Part shown: positions 35,379 to 44,281 of the stretch, piece after piece
How positions within the stretch are numbered: the stretch's first letter is position 1
Layout of the letters: every line of letters begins with the position of its first letter
Assembly (NCBI RefSeq): GCF_028993555.1
Contig: NZ_CP118611.1
Coordinates: forward strand, 1,606,001 to 1,670,000
Origin: Ensifer adhaerens
GTDB lineage: Bacteria > Pseudomonadota > Alphaproteobacteria > Rhizobiales > Rhizobiaceae
Direction of reading: 5' to 3'
Length of the DNA: 64,000 nt
Translations under genes and position numbers: made by a program
The notes under the pieces: generated by a model
Databases searched by the model: none
What the model was told of the DNA's origin: nothing
The model's input: the letters and a program-made list of their open reading frames with translations, nothing else

Positions 35379-35765
35379 TCAATAGCGGGGTTGCAGGACC
35401 GGGCGGTTCTTGCGGAACGCCTGCTTGCGCACGATCTTGCCGTCGCGGAAGGTGAAGAGATCGCAGCCCTCTGCCTCGATGCGGCTGCCATCGGCGGCCG
35501 TGCCCGAGAAGGTCCATTCGGATACACCGCGATCACCCTCGACGAAGTGGCTGTGATTGCCCCATTCGGCATCCGGCATCGATGTCCAGACGCCGCTGAA
35601 GGCGTCGGCGATCGCCTCGGTACCTGTGAAGCGGTTGCCGTAGACCTCTGGCCCTCCGACCGCGTTGAACACGCAGTCGTCTGCGAAGAAGTGCATGACC
35701 CCATCGATGTCGTGCCGGTTGAAGGCATCGAACAAGGTTTTGAGATCGGTTGCGGAGAGTGTCAT
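35379..35765 (-). CDS. tauX: Taurine dehydrogenase small subunit (SnoaL/NTF2-like)
   Basis: A 128-residue protein of NTF2/SnoaL-like fold, beginning MTLSATDLKTLFDAFNRHDI and containing DGVMHFFADDCVFNAVGGPE. It precedes tauY by 17 nt between tauC and tauY, the position of TauX in known taurine clusters. The ATG follows AAAGGACAGG. Without tauY next door it would be only a generic SnoaL-like protein. How it assists TauY cannot be inferred from sequence. Confidence 0.85.
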   Translation of the reverse strand: MTLSATDLKTLFDAFNRHDIDGVMHFFADDCVFNAVGGPEVYGNRFTGTEAIADAFSGVWTSMPDAEWGNHSHFVEGDRGVSEWTFSGTAADGSRIEAEGCDLFTFRDGKIVRKQAFRKNRPVLQPRY

Positions 35766-35878
35766 CGTCCTGTCCTTTGGTTTTGGTCGCAGGGCATGGC
35801 TTCGCCGGAGACGGGGAACACCGTCTTTCAGGGCTGCCAGGCCGGGGTACGAATGGAGTGTCGGAGCGGTCGCCTAAG

Positions 35879-36706
35879 CTAGAGGCGGCCCTTCCAGGGG
35901 ATCAGCACCTTTTCGAGGTAGCGGATCAGAAGATCGAAGGCGAAGGCGAAGATGCCGATGATGAAGATCCCCATGATCACCGTATCGCTTTCGAGGTTCT
36001 CAGCCGCGTTCAGAACCATGAAGCCAAGGCCCCGGTTCGCGGCGACCATTTCAGCCGCCACCAGCGTGGTCCAGCCGACGCCGATGCCTATGCGCATGCC
36101 GGTGAAGATCTCGGGCAAGGCTGCCTTCATGATCACCTGGCTGATCACCTGTCCGCGGGTGGCGCCCATCGCATAGGCCGCGTGGATCTGCTCAGTGGAG
36201 ACCGAACGCACCCCTGCCCTTGCGGCAATCGCCATCGGCGCGAAGATCGCCAGGTAGATCAGGAACACTTTCGGGAACTCGCCAATGCCGAGCCAGATGA
36301 TCACCAGCGGCAGATAGGCGAGCGGCGGCAGCGGCCGGTAGAATTCGATGATCGGATCGAACAGGCCCCGCACGACACGATTGACGCCCATGAGGATGCC
36401 GATCGGCACCGCGGTTACCAATGCCAGCAGGAAGGCGCCGAAGACACGGCCGATACTGGCGAGCGTATGCTCGATCAGCGTCGAGTTCGAAACCCCGTCG
36501 GTCAGCGCCAGCACGAACTTGTCCCAGACCGCCAGCGGCGACGGCAGGAAGAGCGGCTTGACCCAGCCGGACTCGGTCACGAGGAACCAGAGGGCGACGA
36601 TCACAATCGTCGTCGAAAGACTGATCAGGCCGCTGCTTCCGTCACCCGGAGCGCCGAAGATCTTGCCGGCCTTTACGGGCTTTGCGCGTGTCACTCTGTC
36701 AAGCAT
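35879..36706 (-). CDS. tauC: Taurine ABC transporter permease
   Basis: A 275-residue permease of the TauC/SsuC type with about six membrane segments. The EAA loop is in HAAYAMGATRGQVISQVIMK. Its ATG at 36706 overlaps the tauB stop by 8 nt. It forms the homodimeric channel for taurine uptake with TauA and TauB. Confidence 0.93.
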   Translation of the reverse strand: MLDRVTRAKPVKAGKIFGAPGDGSSGLISLSTTIVIVALWFLVTESGWVKPLFLPSPLAVWDKFVLALTDGVSNSTLIEHTLASIGRVFGAFLLALVTAVPIGILMGVNRVVRGLFDPIIEFYRPLPPLAYLPLVIIWLGIGEFPKVFLIYLAIFAPMAIAARAGVRSVSTEQIHAAYAMGATRGQVISQVIMKAALPEIFTGMRIGIGVGWTTLVAAEMVAANRGLGFMVLNAAENLESDTVIMGIFIIGIFAFAFDLLIRYLEKVLIPWKGRL

Positions 36707-37511
36707 GGGCCACCTCCGGGTTGCCGGACGCACGTTCGTCGCCATAGATGATGCCGAGCACCTCCTCGCGCATGCGGATGAATTCCGGGCTGGACTTGAT
36801 CGCGCGGGCATTGCCCTCGGCAAGGAAACGCTTGTTGAAATTGAGCTCGTAGGTGTGGGTGATGCGCCCCGGGCGCGGCGACATCACGATTAGCCGCGAG
36901 CCGAGGAACAGCGCTTCCTCGACGCTGTGGGTGATGAAGAAGAACATCTTGTTGGTGAGCTTCCAGACTTTCAGAAGCAGTTCCTGGATCGTCTCGCGCG
37001 TCAGTGCGTCGAGTGCCGCCATCGGCTCGTCCATCAACAGCATGGCCGGGTCGCAGGTGAGCGCCCGCGCAATGCCGACGCGCTGCTGCATGCCGCCCGA
37101 AAGGTGATAGATCATATGACGGTGGAAGTCCTGCAGACCGACCAGAGCAAGGTTCTTGGTGGCAAGCTCCCGCCGGGTCGCCTTGTCGACGCCACGCAGC
37201 TTGAGGCCGAACTCGGTGTTCTCGATGACGTTCAGCCACGGCAACAGCGCGTGCTTCTGGAAGACCACGCCGCGCTCGGCTCCCGGTCCGTTCACCTGGT
37301 GGTTGCCAAGCGTGATGTCGCCCTCCGAGGGGGCCATGAAGCCCGCCATCAGGTTGAGCAAGGTCGTCTTGCCGCAGCCCGAAGCTCCGAGAGCGACAAC
37401 GAAATCGCCGCTGTTGATGGTGAGGTTGACGCCTTTCAAGGCGATGATCGCCTGGTCCGAGTACAGGCCCGGGTAGGTCAGACTGATGTTCCTGACGCTC
37501 AATGTTTCCAT
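36699..37511 (-). CDS. tauB: Taurine ABC transporter ATP-binding protein
   Basis: A 270-residue ATPase with Walker A GASGCGKTT (42-50), Q-loop VVFQKHALLPW, signature LSGGMQQRVGIARAL, Walker B AMLLMDEPMAALD and H-switch FITHSVEEA. The closest families are TauB and SsuB; the tauXY-xsc context favours taurine. A GGGAGG ribosome site precedes the ATG, after a hairpin that follows tauA. Confidence 0.93.
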   Translation of the reverse strand: METLSVRNISLTYPGLYSDQAIIALKGVNLTINSGDFVVALGASGCGKTTLLNLMAGFMAPSEGDITLGNHQVNGPGAERGVVFQKHALLPWLNVIENTEFGLKLRGVDKATRRELATKNLALVGLQDFHRHMIYHLSGGMQQRVGIARALTCDPAMLLMDEPMAALDALTRETIQELLLKVWKLTNKMFFFITHSVEEALFLGSRLIVMSPRPGRITHTYELNFNKRFLAEGNARAIKSSPEFIRMREEVLGIIYGDERASGNPEVAHA

Positions 37512-37552
37512 GAGAAATGCCTCCCTGCACCTCGGTCACGGTCTATGGTGGT

Positions 37553-37580
37553 GCGCCGGCCGCTCCTTGAGGGCCGGCGC
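37553..37580 (-). terminator. Hairpin between tauA and tauB
   Basis: A perfect 9-bp stem (GCGCCGGCC at 37553-37561 with GGCCGGCGC at 37572-37580) and 10-base loop follow the tauA stop. No T-tract, so partial termination or stabilisation of the tauA mRNA is likely, giving excess binding protein. Confidence 0.5.
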
Positions 37581-37595
37581 AATCGACAGCTTAGA

Positions 37596-38612
37596 TTATT
37601 GCGCAGCTGCCTTGGCAAAGTCGGCGTTGACGTAAGGCGCGTAGTCGTCGAGTGACTGGCTGATCTGCTTCTGCTCGACGAGGAACTTGGCGCTTTCGGT
37701 CAGGGCGCGCGTGGCGCCGCCGCCGAGCCAGACCTCCGAGGCCTGTTCATCCGCGTTCGGGAACGAAAGAAGACGCAAGGCTTCCACCGTGCTCGGTCCG
37801 TCGCCCCCGATCAGCTTGACGATGCCTTCTACTTGCGGCGATTCCTCCGTCCATGCCGCCTTGTTGGCGTTGTAGTCGGCATAGGCGTCGGCCAGAACCT
37901 TGGTGAAGGCTTCCATGAGCTTCGGGTTCTCCGCGGCCCAGGCCTTGTCGGCCACCAACCCGTCGAAGGTCGGCACGCTCGCCGCACCGATCACCTCGGA
38001 ATCCGAGATCATCTTGCCGGTCTTCTGGATTTCGGAAAGTGCCGGCGGCCAGACATAAGCGGCATCGATATCGCCGCGTTGCCAGGCGGCAACGATCTGC
38101 GGCGGCTTCAGATTGAGGATTTCCACTTCGCGCGGGTCGACGTTCCAGACCTTGTTCATGCCGACCAAGAGATGAAAGTGCGAGGTCGAGACGAAGGGCA
38201 CGGCAACCTTCTTGCCCTTGAGGTCCGCAGGCGTTTCGATGCCCGACCCGTCGCGCGCAACCAGCGCCTCCGACTGGCCGATATTGTCGAGGATCCAGAA
38301 GAGCTGCAGTTCAACGCCGCGTGTGGCGGCAGCGGCCGTGCCAGTGGAACCGAGAACGGCGATCGGCACGTCGCCGGAGGCGAGCGCCGTGGTGATGTCG
38401 CCCGCCGAGCTGAACTGGCGCCAGTCGATCGAGTAGCCTGCTTCCTTCGCGGCTGCGTCGAAGCGACCGTCGGCGATCGCGGCCACGAACGGGCCGACGA
38501 TCTGCTGATAGCCGACGACGAGCTTCGTCTCCGCGTAAGCCACGCCGGATGCCGCAAGGCTCGCCACAATGCTGGCGGCGGCGGCCAATCGTTTGAAATG
38601 TCCATTTAGCAT
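37596..38612 (-). CDS. tauA: Taurine ABC transporter substrate-binding protein
   Basis: A 338-residue periplasmic binding protein with a Sec signal peptide (about 27 residues, cleavage near AYA-ET). The mature start is KLVVGYQQIVGPF. It heads the tauABC-XY-xsc-tauZ-pta operon and faces tauR. The ATG follows GGAGG. TauA- and SsuA-like proteins look alike; the downstream genes support taurine. Confidence 0.93.
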   Translation of the reverse strand: MLNGHFKRLAAAASIVASLAASGVAYAETKLVVGYQQIVGPFVAAIADGRFDAAAKEAGYSIDWRQFSSAGDITTALASGDVPIAVLGSTGTAAAATRGVELQLFWILDNIGQSEALVARDGSGIETPADLKGKKVAVPFVSTSHFHLLVGMNKVWNVDPREVEILNLKPPQIVAAWQRGDIDAAYVWPPALSEIQKTGKMISDSEVIGAASVPTFDGLVADKAWAAENPKLMEAFTKVLADAYADYNANKAAWTEESPQVEGIVKLIGGDGPSTVEALRLLSFPNADEQASEVWLGGGATRALTESAKFLVEQKQISQSLDDYAPYVNADFAKAAAQ

Positions 38613-38691
38613 TCTTCGTCCTCCTCTTTGTTTGTTCCCTGACCGTTTTTCCGGTCTTGCTCATGACGATAAGGCTGAGTTCCCGCTTGCG

Positions 38692-38723
38692 TTATATCCA
38701 GTTTGGAAGTTGAATAGATCCAG
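38692..38723 (-). promoter_or_regulatory. Two direct repeats, candidate TauR binding sites
   Basis: On the minus strand CTGGATCTAT (38723-38714) and CTGGATATAA (38701-38692) repeat with a 22-bp period, about two helical turns. They resemble the CTGGAC-type direct repeats reported for TauR of Rhodobacter capsulatus. They lie in the tauA-tauR gap, 80-111 bases before tauA and 11-42 before tauR. Confidence 0.65.
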
Positions 38724-38733
38724 ATTGACGTCG

Positions 38734-40263
38734 ATGGAGAGCGGCGGCGTGCGGATCACGGTTTCCGAAACCATCTTCTTCATCGATCGTGAAAGCGGGA
38801 TCGGGCTGCAGGCACAGTTGCGCGAGACGATCGTTTCGGCTGTGCTTGCCGGCCGGGTTCAGCCGCACGCGCATCTGCCTTCGACACGCAAGCTTGCCGA
38901 CTATCTGCAGATCTCGCGCATCACGGTAACCCTCGCCTATCAGGAACTGATCAACCAAGGCTATGTCGAAGCCGTCAACCGCAGTTCCTATCGGATTGCC
39001 GGCAACCCGCCCGGCATGGATGTGGAGGGCAACCGCCCAGCCGTCGGCGCGGATCCGGTGGATTGGAGCCGCAAGATCAAGATGAATTTTGAGGTGGTGC
39101 GCCAGGTTCCGAAGCCCCTGGACTGGCGACGCTATCCGTTTCCCTTCCTCTATGGCCAGATGGACCCGACGCTGTTCGATCTTAACGCCTGGCGCGATTG
39201 CGCCCGCCGAGCCCTTGCGCGGGAAGACTTCGTGCTGATGGCGAGCGACTTCGCCGCTGCCGACGATGTGCGATTGGTCAACTACATCTGTTCGCGCACG
39301 CTGCCACGCCGCGGCATCCAGGCCTCTCCGGACGAAATCCTCGTCACCGTCGGCGCGCAGAATGCGCTCTGGATCGTAACCCGGCTGATCCTCGAAAAGG
39401 GCTCTGCCGCCATCTGCGAAAATCCTTGCCACCCGGACATCAGCGCCTCGCTGCTCCTGAGCGGCGCCGACGTCACCACCGTCGACGTCGATCGCGAAGG
39501 CCTGTCGCCGGATGCCCTGCCGGAGAAAGTCGACGCCGTCTTCGTGACGCCGAGCCACCACTCGCCGACAGGCGCGACCATGCCGGTCGACCGGCGCACC
39601 CAGTTGCTTCAAGCGGCGGAGGAAAGGGATTTCGTCATTGTCGAGGACGATTACGAGTTTGAGATCAGCTACCTCGCCCCGCCCTCGCCGGCGCTGAAGG
39701 CGCTCGATCCCTCGGGACGCGTGCTCTATATCGGCAGCTTCTCGAAATCGCTGTTTCCCGGCCTTCGGCTCGGTTACCTTGTGGCGCCTGCTCCCTTCAT
39801 TCGTGAGGCACGCGCGCTACGCTCGCTGATGCTGCGCCACCCGCCTGGACATCTGCAGCGCACCGCAGCCTATTTCCTGGCGCTCGGTCACTACGATGCC
39901 GTGCTGCATCGCATGCGGACCGAATACCACAAGCGCCACGTAATTATGGCCGATGCGCTGCGTCGCGAAGGCCTGACGGTCGCAGGCTCCTCGGCCTTCG
40001 GTGGCACCTCCTTCTGGATGGAGGGACCGGAGGGGCTCGACGCCGACCGGCTGGTAAGCGAACTGCGGCCAGACGGCGTTCTGGTTGAGTCCGGCTCACC
40101 CTTTTTCCCGAAAAGCGACCAGCCCTGCCGCTATTTCCGGATGGGATACTCGTCCATTCCGAGCACCAGTATCGCCGAAGGCGTCGCCCGCGTTCGCGCC
40201 CGCATCGATGTGCTGTCTTGCCGCAACAACTCCGGAAAACCGCCAAGCAGCGAGCGGGCTTGA
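38734..40263 (+). CDS. tauR: TauR, MocR-type regulator of taurine genes
   Basis: A 509-residue MocR/PdxR-family protein with an N-terminal GntR-type winged helix (about residues 20-90, STRKLADYLQISRITVTLAY) and a fold-I aminotransferase-like domain. The PLP lysine is in IGSFSKSLFPGLRLGYL. TauR of this type needs PLP and taurine to activate taurine genes. It is divergent from tauA with two candidate boxes in between. Start 38734 was chosen because upstream in-frame codons run into the tauA start region. Confidence 0.9.
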   Translation: MESGGVRITVSETIFFIDRESGIGLQAQLRETIVSAVLAGRVQPHAHLPSTRKLADYLQISRITVTLAYQELINQGYVEAVNRSSYRIAGNPPGMDVEGNRPAVGADPVDWSRKIKMNFEVVRQVPKPLDWRRYPFPFLYGQMDPTLFDLNAWRDCARRALAREDFVLMASDFAAADDVRLVNYICSRTLPRRGIQASPDEILVTVGAQNALWIVTRLILEKGSAAICENPCHPDISASLLLSGADVTTVDVDREGLSPDALPEKVDAVFVTPSHHSPTGATMPVDRRTQLLQAAEERDFVIVEDDYEFEISYLAPPSPALKALDPSGRVLYIGSFSKSLFPGLRLGYLVAPAPFIREARALRSLMLRHPPGHLQRTAAYFLALGHYDAVLHRMRTEYHKRHVIMADALRREGLTVAGSSAFGGTSFWMEGPEGLDADRLVSELRPDGVLVESGSPFFPKSDQPCRYFRMGYSSIPSTSIAEGVARVRARIDVLSCRNNSGKPPSSERA

Positions 40264-40354
40264 GCCTGCAGCGCCTCCTCGCTGCCACAGTTGCCACTCG
40301 ACTGTCGCTCTCCGGTCTTTCCGGCCGAGCCCGCCTGGTTCGGCGTTCGCAATG

Positions 40355-41545
40355 CTAGACTGCACGAGCTGCAGCAAGCGCACGCTCCAGGTCAGCCTTG
40401 AGATCGGCGACATCCTCCAACCCAATCTGCAGGCGCAGGACCGGTCCTTCTGTCGGGACGCGTGTCACCTTGCGTTCTCCAAGGTTGACATGAAGCGCAA
40501 GGGAGGCAAACCCGCCCCACGAATATCCCAAACCAAAGATCGTAAGCGCGTCCAAGAACGCCTGGGCTTTCGCCTTGAACCTGTCTTCATGCTCGGCGCG
40601 AAGGACGAACGAGAAGACGCCGCTTGCTCCCTTGAAATCGCGCTTCCAGAGGGTATGGCCGGGAAAACTCGGCAGGCCGGGATGCAGCACGCGTGCGACG
40701 TCGTCGCGGCTTTCGAGCCAGTTGGCGATCTCAAAGGCGCTTGCCTGATGTCGCTGAAGCCGAATTCCGAGTGTCCGCAGTCCGCGCAGGACTTGATAGG
40801 CGTCGTCGGGTGCAGCACAAAGACCAAGCAACCCGTTTACCTCCTTCAAGCGCGGCCAGTGTTCGGCATTCGCCGACACAGTTCCGAACAGGATATCGGC
40901 GTGGCCGGCCGGATATTTGGTGGAGGCCTGGATGGAAACATCGACCCCGAAGTCGAGCGGCCTGAAATAGATGGGCGTCGCCCAGGTGTTATCCATCGTG
41001 ACGATCGCCCCACGCCTGTGTGCCACCGCGACGATAGCGGGAATGTCCTGGATCTCGAACGTGTTGGAGCCCGGTGCTTCCGTGTGAACAAGCCGGGTAT
41101 TGGGCTTGAACAGCGGTTCGATGTCCGCCCCCAGCGATGGGTCGTAGTAGTCCACTTCGATGTTGAGGCGCGCCAGCATGACGTCGCAGAACTGGCGGAC
41201 ATTGCCATAGACGGAATCGACGATCAGCGCATGATCTCCGGGGGCGAGATAGGCAAGCAACGGAACGGTGACGGCGGCAAGCCCGGAGGGTACAAGGATC
41301 GAGCCGGCGGCCCCCTCCAATTCGTTGACCGCGTCACACAGCGCGTCCGTCGTCGGCGTGCCGCGGGTGCCGTAGGTATATTTCTGCCCGTGCGTTTCCA
41401 TCGTATGCGCGTCCGGAAAAAGCACCGTTGACCCGTGCACGACCGGTGGATTTATGAAGCCACGCTGACTGGTCGGATCATACCCCGCCTTGATCAACTG
41501 TGTTTGCGGACCCGGTTTGGCGCTGGCGCTTGCTTTGTCATTCAT
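40355..41545 (-). CDS. Cys/Met-metabolism PLP enzyme (cystathionine beta-lyase type)
   Basis: A 396-residue fold-I PLP enzyme of the Cys_Met_Meta_PP family. The Schiff-base lysine is in QASTKYPAGHADILFG, and TYGTRGTPTTDAL and LEGAAGSILVPSGLAAV are typical of MetC-like beta-lyases. It is the last gene of the minus-strand organosulfur operon, 40 nt after a DsbA-like gene, and ends facing tauR. In this setting it could split a thioether amino acid to thiol, ammonia and pyruvate. A gamma-synthase activity is also possible for the family. Confidence 0.87.
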   Translation of the reverse strand: MNDKASASAKPGPQTQLIKAGYDPTSQRGFINPPVVHGSTVLFPDAHTMETHGQKYTYGTRGTPTTDALCDAVNELEGAAGSILVPSGLAAVTVPLLAYLAPGDHALIVDSVYGNVRQFCDVMLARLNIEVDYYDPSLGADIEPLFKPNTRLVHTEAPGSNTFEIQDIPAIVAVAHRRGAIVTMDNTWATPIYFRPLDFGVDVSIQASTKYPAGHADILFGTVSANAEHWPRLKEVNGLLGLCAAPDDAYQVLRGLRTLGIRLQRHQASAFEIANWLESRDDVARVLHPGLPSFPGHTLWKRDFKGASGVFSFVLRAEHEDRFKAKAQAFLDALTIFGLGYSWGGFASLALHVNLGERKVTRVPTEGPVLRLQIGLEDVADLKADLERALAAARAV

Positions 41546-41585
41546 GATCGCATGCTCTTTGAAGGATTGAGGATCGGTTGCGAAG

Positions 41586-42182
41586 CTATGGTCGATCACC
41601 ACCCAGATGGCGTTCCAGGAAGGACAGGTTGTCCTGTCCCCAATAGAGCTCACCATCATAGCGATAGGTCGGGAAGCCGAACACACCGCTTGCAACGGCG
41701 TGATTGCGATCATCGGCCCACTTTGCCTTGACGTCTTCATCCGCCTCGCGCCGGGCGAGCGCCGCGCCGTCAAGACCCGCGGTCCGCGCAATCGCTTCGC
41801 GCACATCCGGACTGCCGATATCCCTGGCTTCGGCCCAGAAGGCATGCTGCAGCGCGCTTGTGAGGCCGACCCAGTCCTTCCCGTCGAGAAAGGCCGCAAT
41901 TACGATCAGCGATGCGGATGCCGGGTCGGCAAGTCCGCCTCGACCGTCAAGCTGAAGCGACTTTCCGCGCACTCGCGCCCACCGGGTAAGATCGCGCGTC
42001 CCATAGGCGCGGCGGACATCCGGTCGATTTCGGGAGAAAATCCCGCCATTCTCTTCGATGACGGTGGCAAGATAGGGCCTGATCTCCGCACCGTGGCGCG
42101 CGGCGAGCCCGACCAACGTATCGAAACCGATATGAGACCACGGCGAGCCGATGGAGAAAAAGTAGTCGATCGTCCTTGTCAT
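41586..42182 (-). CDS. DsbA-family / 2-hydroxychromene-2-carboxylate isomerase-like protein
   Basis: A 198-residue thioredoxin-fold protein of the kappa-class glutathione S-transferase/HCCA isomerase group. It has IDYFFSIGSPWSHIGFDTL at the start, where SPWS replaces a CxxC motif, and GVFGFPTYRYDGELYWGQD (the cis-proline loop) near the end. No signal peptide, so it is cytoplasmic and probably glutathione- or thiol-dependent. Start 42182 has AGGA at 8 nt; 42203 is the alternative. It sits within the organosulfur operon between a flavin monooxygenase and a PLP lyase, so a thiol-transfer or isomerase step is possible. Confidence 0.8.
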   Translation of the reverse strand: MTRTIDYFFSIGSPWSHIGFDTLVGLAARHGAEIRPYLATVIEENGGIFSRNRPDVRRAYGTRDLTRWARVRGKSLQLDGRGGLADPASASLIVIAAFLDGKDWVGLTSALQHAFWAEARDIGSPDVREAIARTAGLDGAALARREADEDVKAKWADDRNHAVASGVFGFPTYRYDGELYWGQDNLSFLERHLGGDRP

Positions 42183-42234
42183 TCCTGTATTCCTGTCTGC
42201 CATTCGTTCCACACCAGATGTGTCTCTCCTCTTG

Positions 42235-43266
42235 CTAGGCCGCCCTTTGGTCGGCCGGAGACCACCCGAGTTCCGGAGCGATGCGGGTGACGAAGTCATG
42301 AACGATCTGGCGGTAGTCGTCGTCTTCGAACTCGTAGGGAAGTTCGAGCCTGAGTTCGTGGACACGCGGCAGGATCGGGTCTGCAAACAACCGTTCGAGA
42401 ATCTCTTCCGAGGTGCCGACGAGGTCACGGGCATAAAGCGTTCGTCGTTCACCCTGCGGCGTCAGCGTTCGTTCAGTACGCCCGGCAGAATAGTCCAGAT
42501 AGCGCCTGCGCGTTTTCGCATCCGCGCTGTCGAGCGGAACAATCACCCGGCCCAAAGCGACCCTTCTGTCCTCGCCGCCGGCCGCCCGATAGGTCTCGAG
42601 CTGGCGCCGCTGCGCGACGAAGAAATCGTCGGTCCCCTCCCCGGTCGTAACGTTGCCGATCAGGAGATTGAGGCCGCTGCGCCCCGCCCAGCCGGCGGAC
42701 TTCAGCGAGCCGCCGCCGTACCAGATGCGGTCCGTCAATCCTTTTGCATGTGGCTGAAGCCGGGGGCGCTGCGGGCCGAACGGCGTCTTGATGAAGGTGT
42801 CTTCGTCGCCGATCGGCTGGCCGCGCAGATTTTCGACAAAGCGTAGGACACGCGCGTGGGTAAAGTCGAAACTCTCCCAGCCATCGTCGAAGACAAGGCG
42901 GCCGATCAGGTCGGCATGCAGCGGACGTCCGGCGCTGAGACCAATGTTCAGGCGCCCCCGCGAAAGCACATCGACTGTCGAGAGATCCTCGGCGAGCCGG
43001 TAAGGGCTTTCGTAGCCGATCGGTATAACCGCCGTGCCAAGCTCGATGCGGCTGGTCCTCTGGGTCGCAGCCGCGAGAAAGGCAGCGGCCGACGATATGC
43101 CGGGTTCCAGATGTCTCTGGCGCACCCAGGCGCTGGCAAAGCCCAATGCCTCGCCATATTGCAGGAGCGCCAGGGTTTTTTCGAGCCCGTCCAGCGGATC
43201 GTCAGCGGGGTAGTTGCCGGGGCTCAAGAAGCCGATATGGCCGATCGATATCTTGTTCTGCGTCAC
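42235..43266 (-). CDS. Luciferase-like (LLM) flavin-dependent oxidoreductase
   Basis: A 343-residue bacterial-luciferase-fold protein with ISIGHIGFLSPGNY at the start, IELGTAVIPIGYESPYRLAEDL and RGRLNIGLSAGRP in the core. LLM enzymes oxidise with FMNH2 and O2 or use F420. The GTG start at 43266 follows GGGAG; it is 11 nt after a binding-protein gene. One of three LLM genes in this operon, it likely performs one oxidative step on an organosulfur compound. Confidence 0.83.
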   Translation of the reverse strand: MTQNKISIGHIGFLSPGNYPADDPLDGLEKTLALLQYGEALGFASAWVRQRHLEPGISSAAAFLAAATQRTSRIELGTAVIPIGYESPYRLAEDLSTVDVLSRGRLNIGLSAGRPLHADLIGRLVFDDGWESFDFTHARVLRFVENLRGQPIGDEDTFIKTPFGPQRPRLQPHAKGLTDRIWYGGGSLKSAGWAGRSGLNLLIGNVTTGEGTDDFFVAQRRQLETYRAAGGEDRRVALGRVIVPLDSADAKTRRRYLDYSAGRTERTLTPQGERRTLYARDLVGTSEEILERLFADPILPRVHELRLELPYEFEDDDYRQIVHDFVTRIAPELGWSPADQRAA

Positions 43267-43277
43267 GCGAGCGCTCC

Positions 43278-44213
43278 CTAGAATTTCGGCAGACCGGGCG
43301 GATTGGTTTCGGATTTCGGCAGGGCCTCCTCCTGGAGGTGCCAACGTTCCAGTACCTTGCCGTAAGTGCCATCCTCGATCAGGCCATTGGTGGCGATCGT
43401 CAGAGCGTTGGCGAGCCCGCTGCCCTTGCGTGTGGTGATCGCCACGTCCGAACGCTCAGGCCAGCCGGCGCTCAAGGTCCCGACACGTTTGATGTTGTTG
43501 TCGCGGGCGGCGATGAAGACGAGTTGCGCATGCGGCTGAACAATGACGTCTGCCCGCCCGGAGGCGAGTGCCACGAGGCTCGTCGCCTCGTCGTCATAGT
43601 ATTGCAGTTCCAACGGTTTCAATCCCGCGGCGACATTTTCGTCGCTCCATTTGAGCAGGATGCGCTCCTGGTTGGTGCCGGCGCCGACAATGATCCTGAG
43701 ACCCGCGGCATTCTTCGGCTCCTTGATCGAAGTGATACCGCTATCGGATTTGACGAAGAAGCCATGCAACCCCTGGCGATAGGTCGAGAAATCGAACTTC
43801 TCCTTGCGCTGTTCGGTGACACCGACATTCGAGATCACGGCATCGTACTTGCCGGAGGTCAGCCCAAGCGGCCAGTCGATCCAGGCGACGGGAACGAGTT
43901 CGAGCTCGAGGCCAAGGCTGTTGGCGACTGCACCGGCATATTCCGGATCCGCGCCAATCACCGTGCGTGCGTCGGTAGCGTAGGTGGCAAGCGGCGGGCC
44001 GCCAGGGCTGACGGCGACCGTGAACTTGCCTGGCGTAACAAACTTGAAGTCCGCGGGGATGGCCGCGACTGCGGTTTCGTTGCGAACGGCATGGACCCGG
44101 CCAGGCTGTTCGGGGCTGAGATCAAAGCCGGTGTCGGCCTGCGCCGAGCCAACATGGAGAAGAGCTGCCGTGGCGGCGGCGAGAAGAGTGCGAAAGCGGG
44201 GCGTGCCGTTCAT
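43278..44213 (-). CDS. Amino-acid-type ABC transporter substrate-binding protein
   Basis: A 311-residue family-3 solute-binding protein with a signal peptide ending near AQA-DT and an internal GKYDAVISNVGVTEQRKEKF. It is clearly a paralogue of the adjacent upstream binding protein (shared FDLSPE, SGKYDAVISNV, RKEKFDFSTYR, GAGTNQE, NPPGLPK). The pair probably serves the fused permease/ATPase at 45300 with different ligand ranges. Polar or sulfur-containing amino acids are the likely ligands. Confidence 0.88.
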   Translation of the reverse strand: MNGTPRFRTLLAAATAALLHVGSAQADTGFDLSPEQPGRVHAVRNETAVAAIPADFKFVTPGKFTVAVSPGGPPLATYATDARTVIGADPEYAGAVANSLGLELELVPVAWIDWPLGLTSGKYDAVISNVGVTEQRKEKFDFSTYRQGLHGFFVKSDSGITSIKEPKNAAGLRIIVGAGTNQERILLKWSDENVAAGLKPLELQYYDDEATSLVALASGRADVIVQPHAQLVFIAARDNNIKRVGTLSAGWPERSDVAITTRKGSGLANALTIATNGLIEDGTYGKVLERWHLQEEALPKSETNPPGLPKF

Positions 44214-44281
44214 GCTGTGGGTCTCCGAATGAAGTGCAGAAGCTGGACCGGCGGCGCCGCCGCCGATCCACTGAGGTCGAA

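Noticed and set aside
35396..35517. Longer N-terminus for TauY
   Set aside because: It would overlap the tauX coding region extensively; the ATG at 35361 gives the expected 466 residues.
44249..44262. GC-rich palindrome between the two amino-acid binding-protein genes
   Set aside because: Short CGG/CCG repeats form palindromes easily in high-GC DNA; no flanking terminator features.
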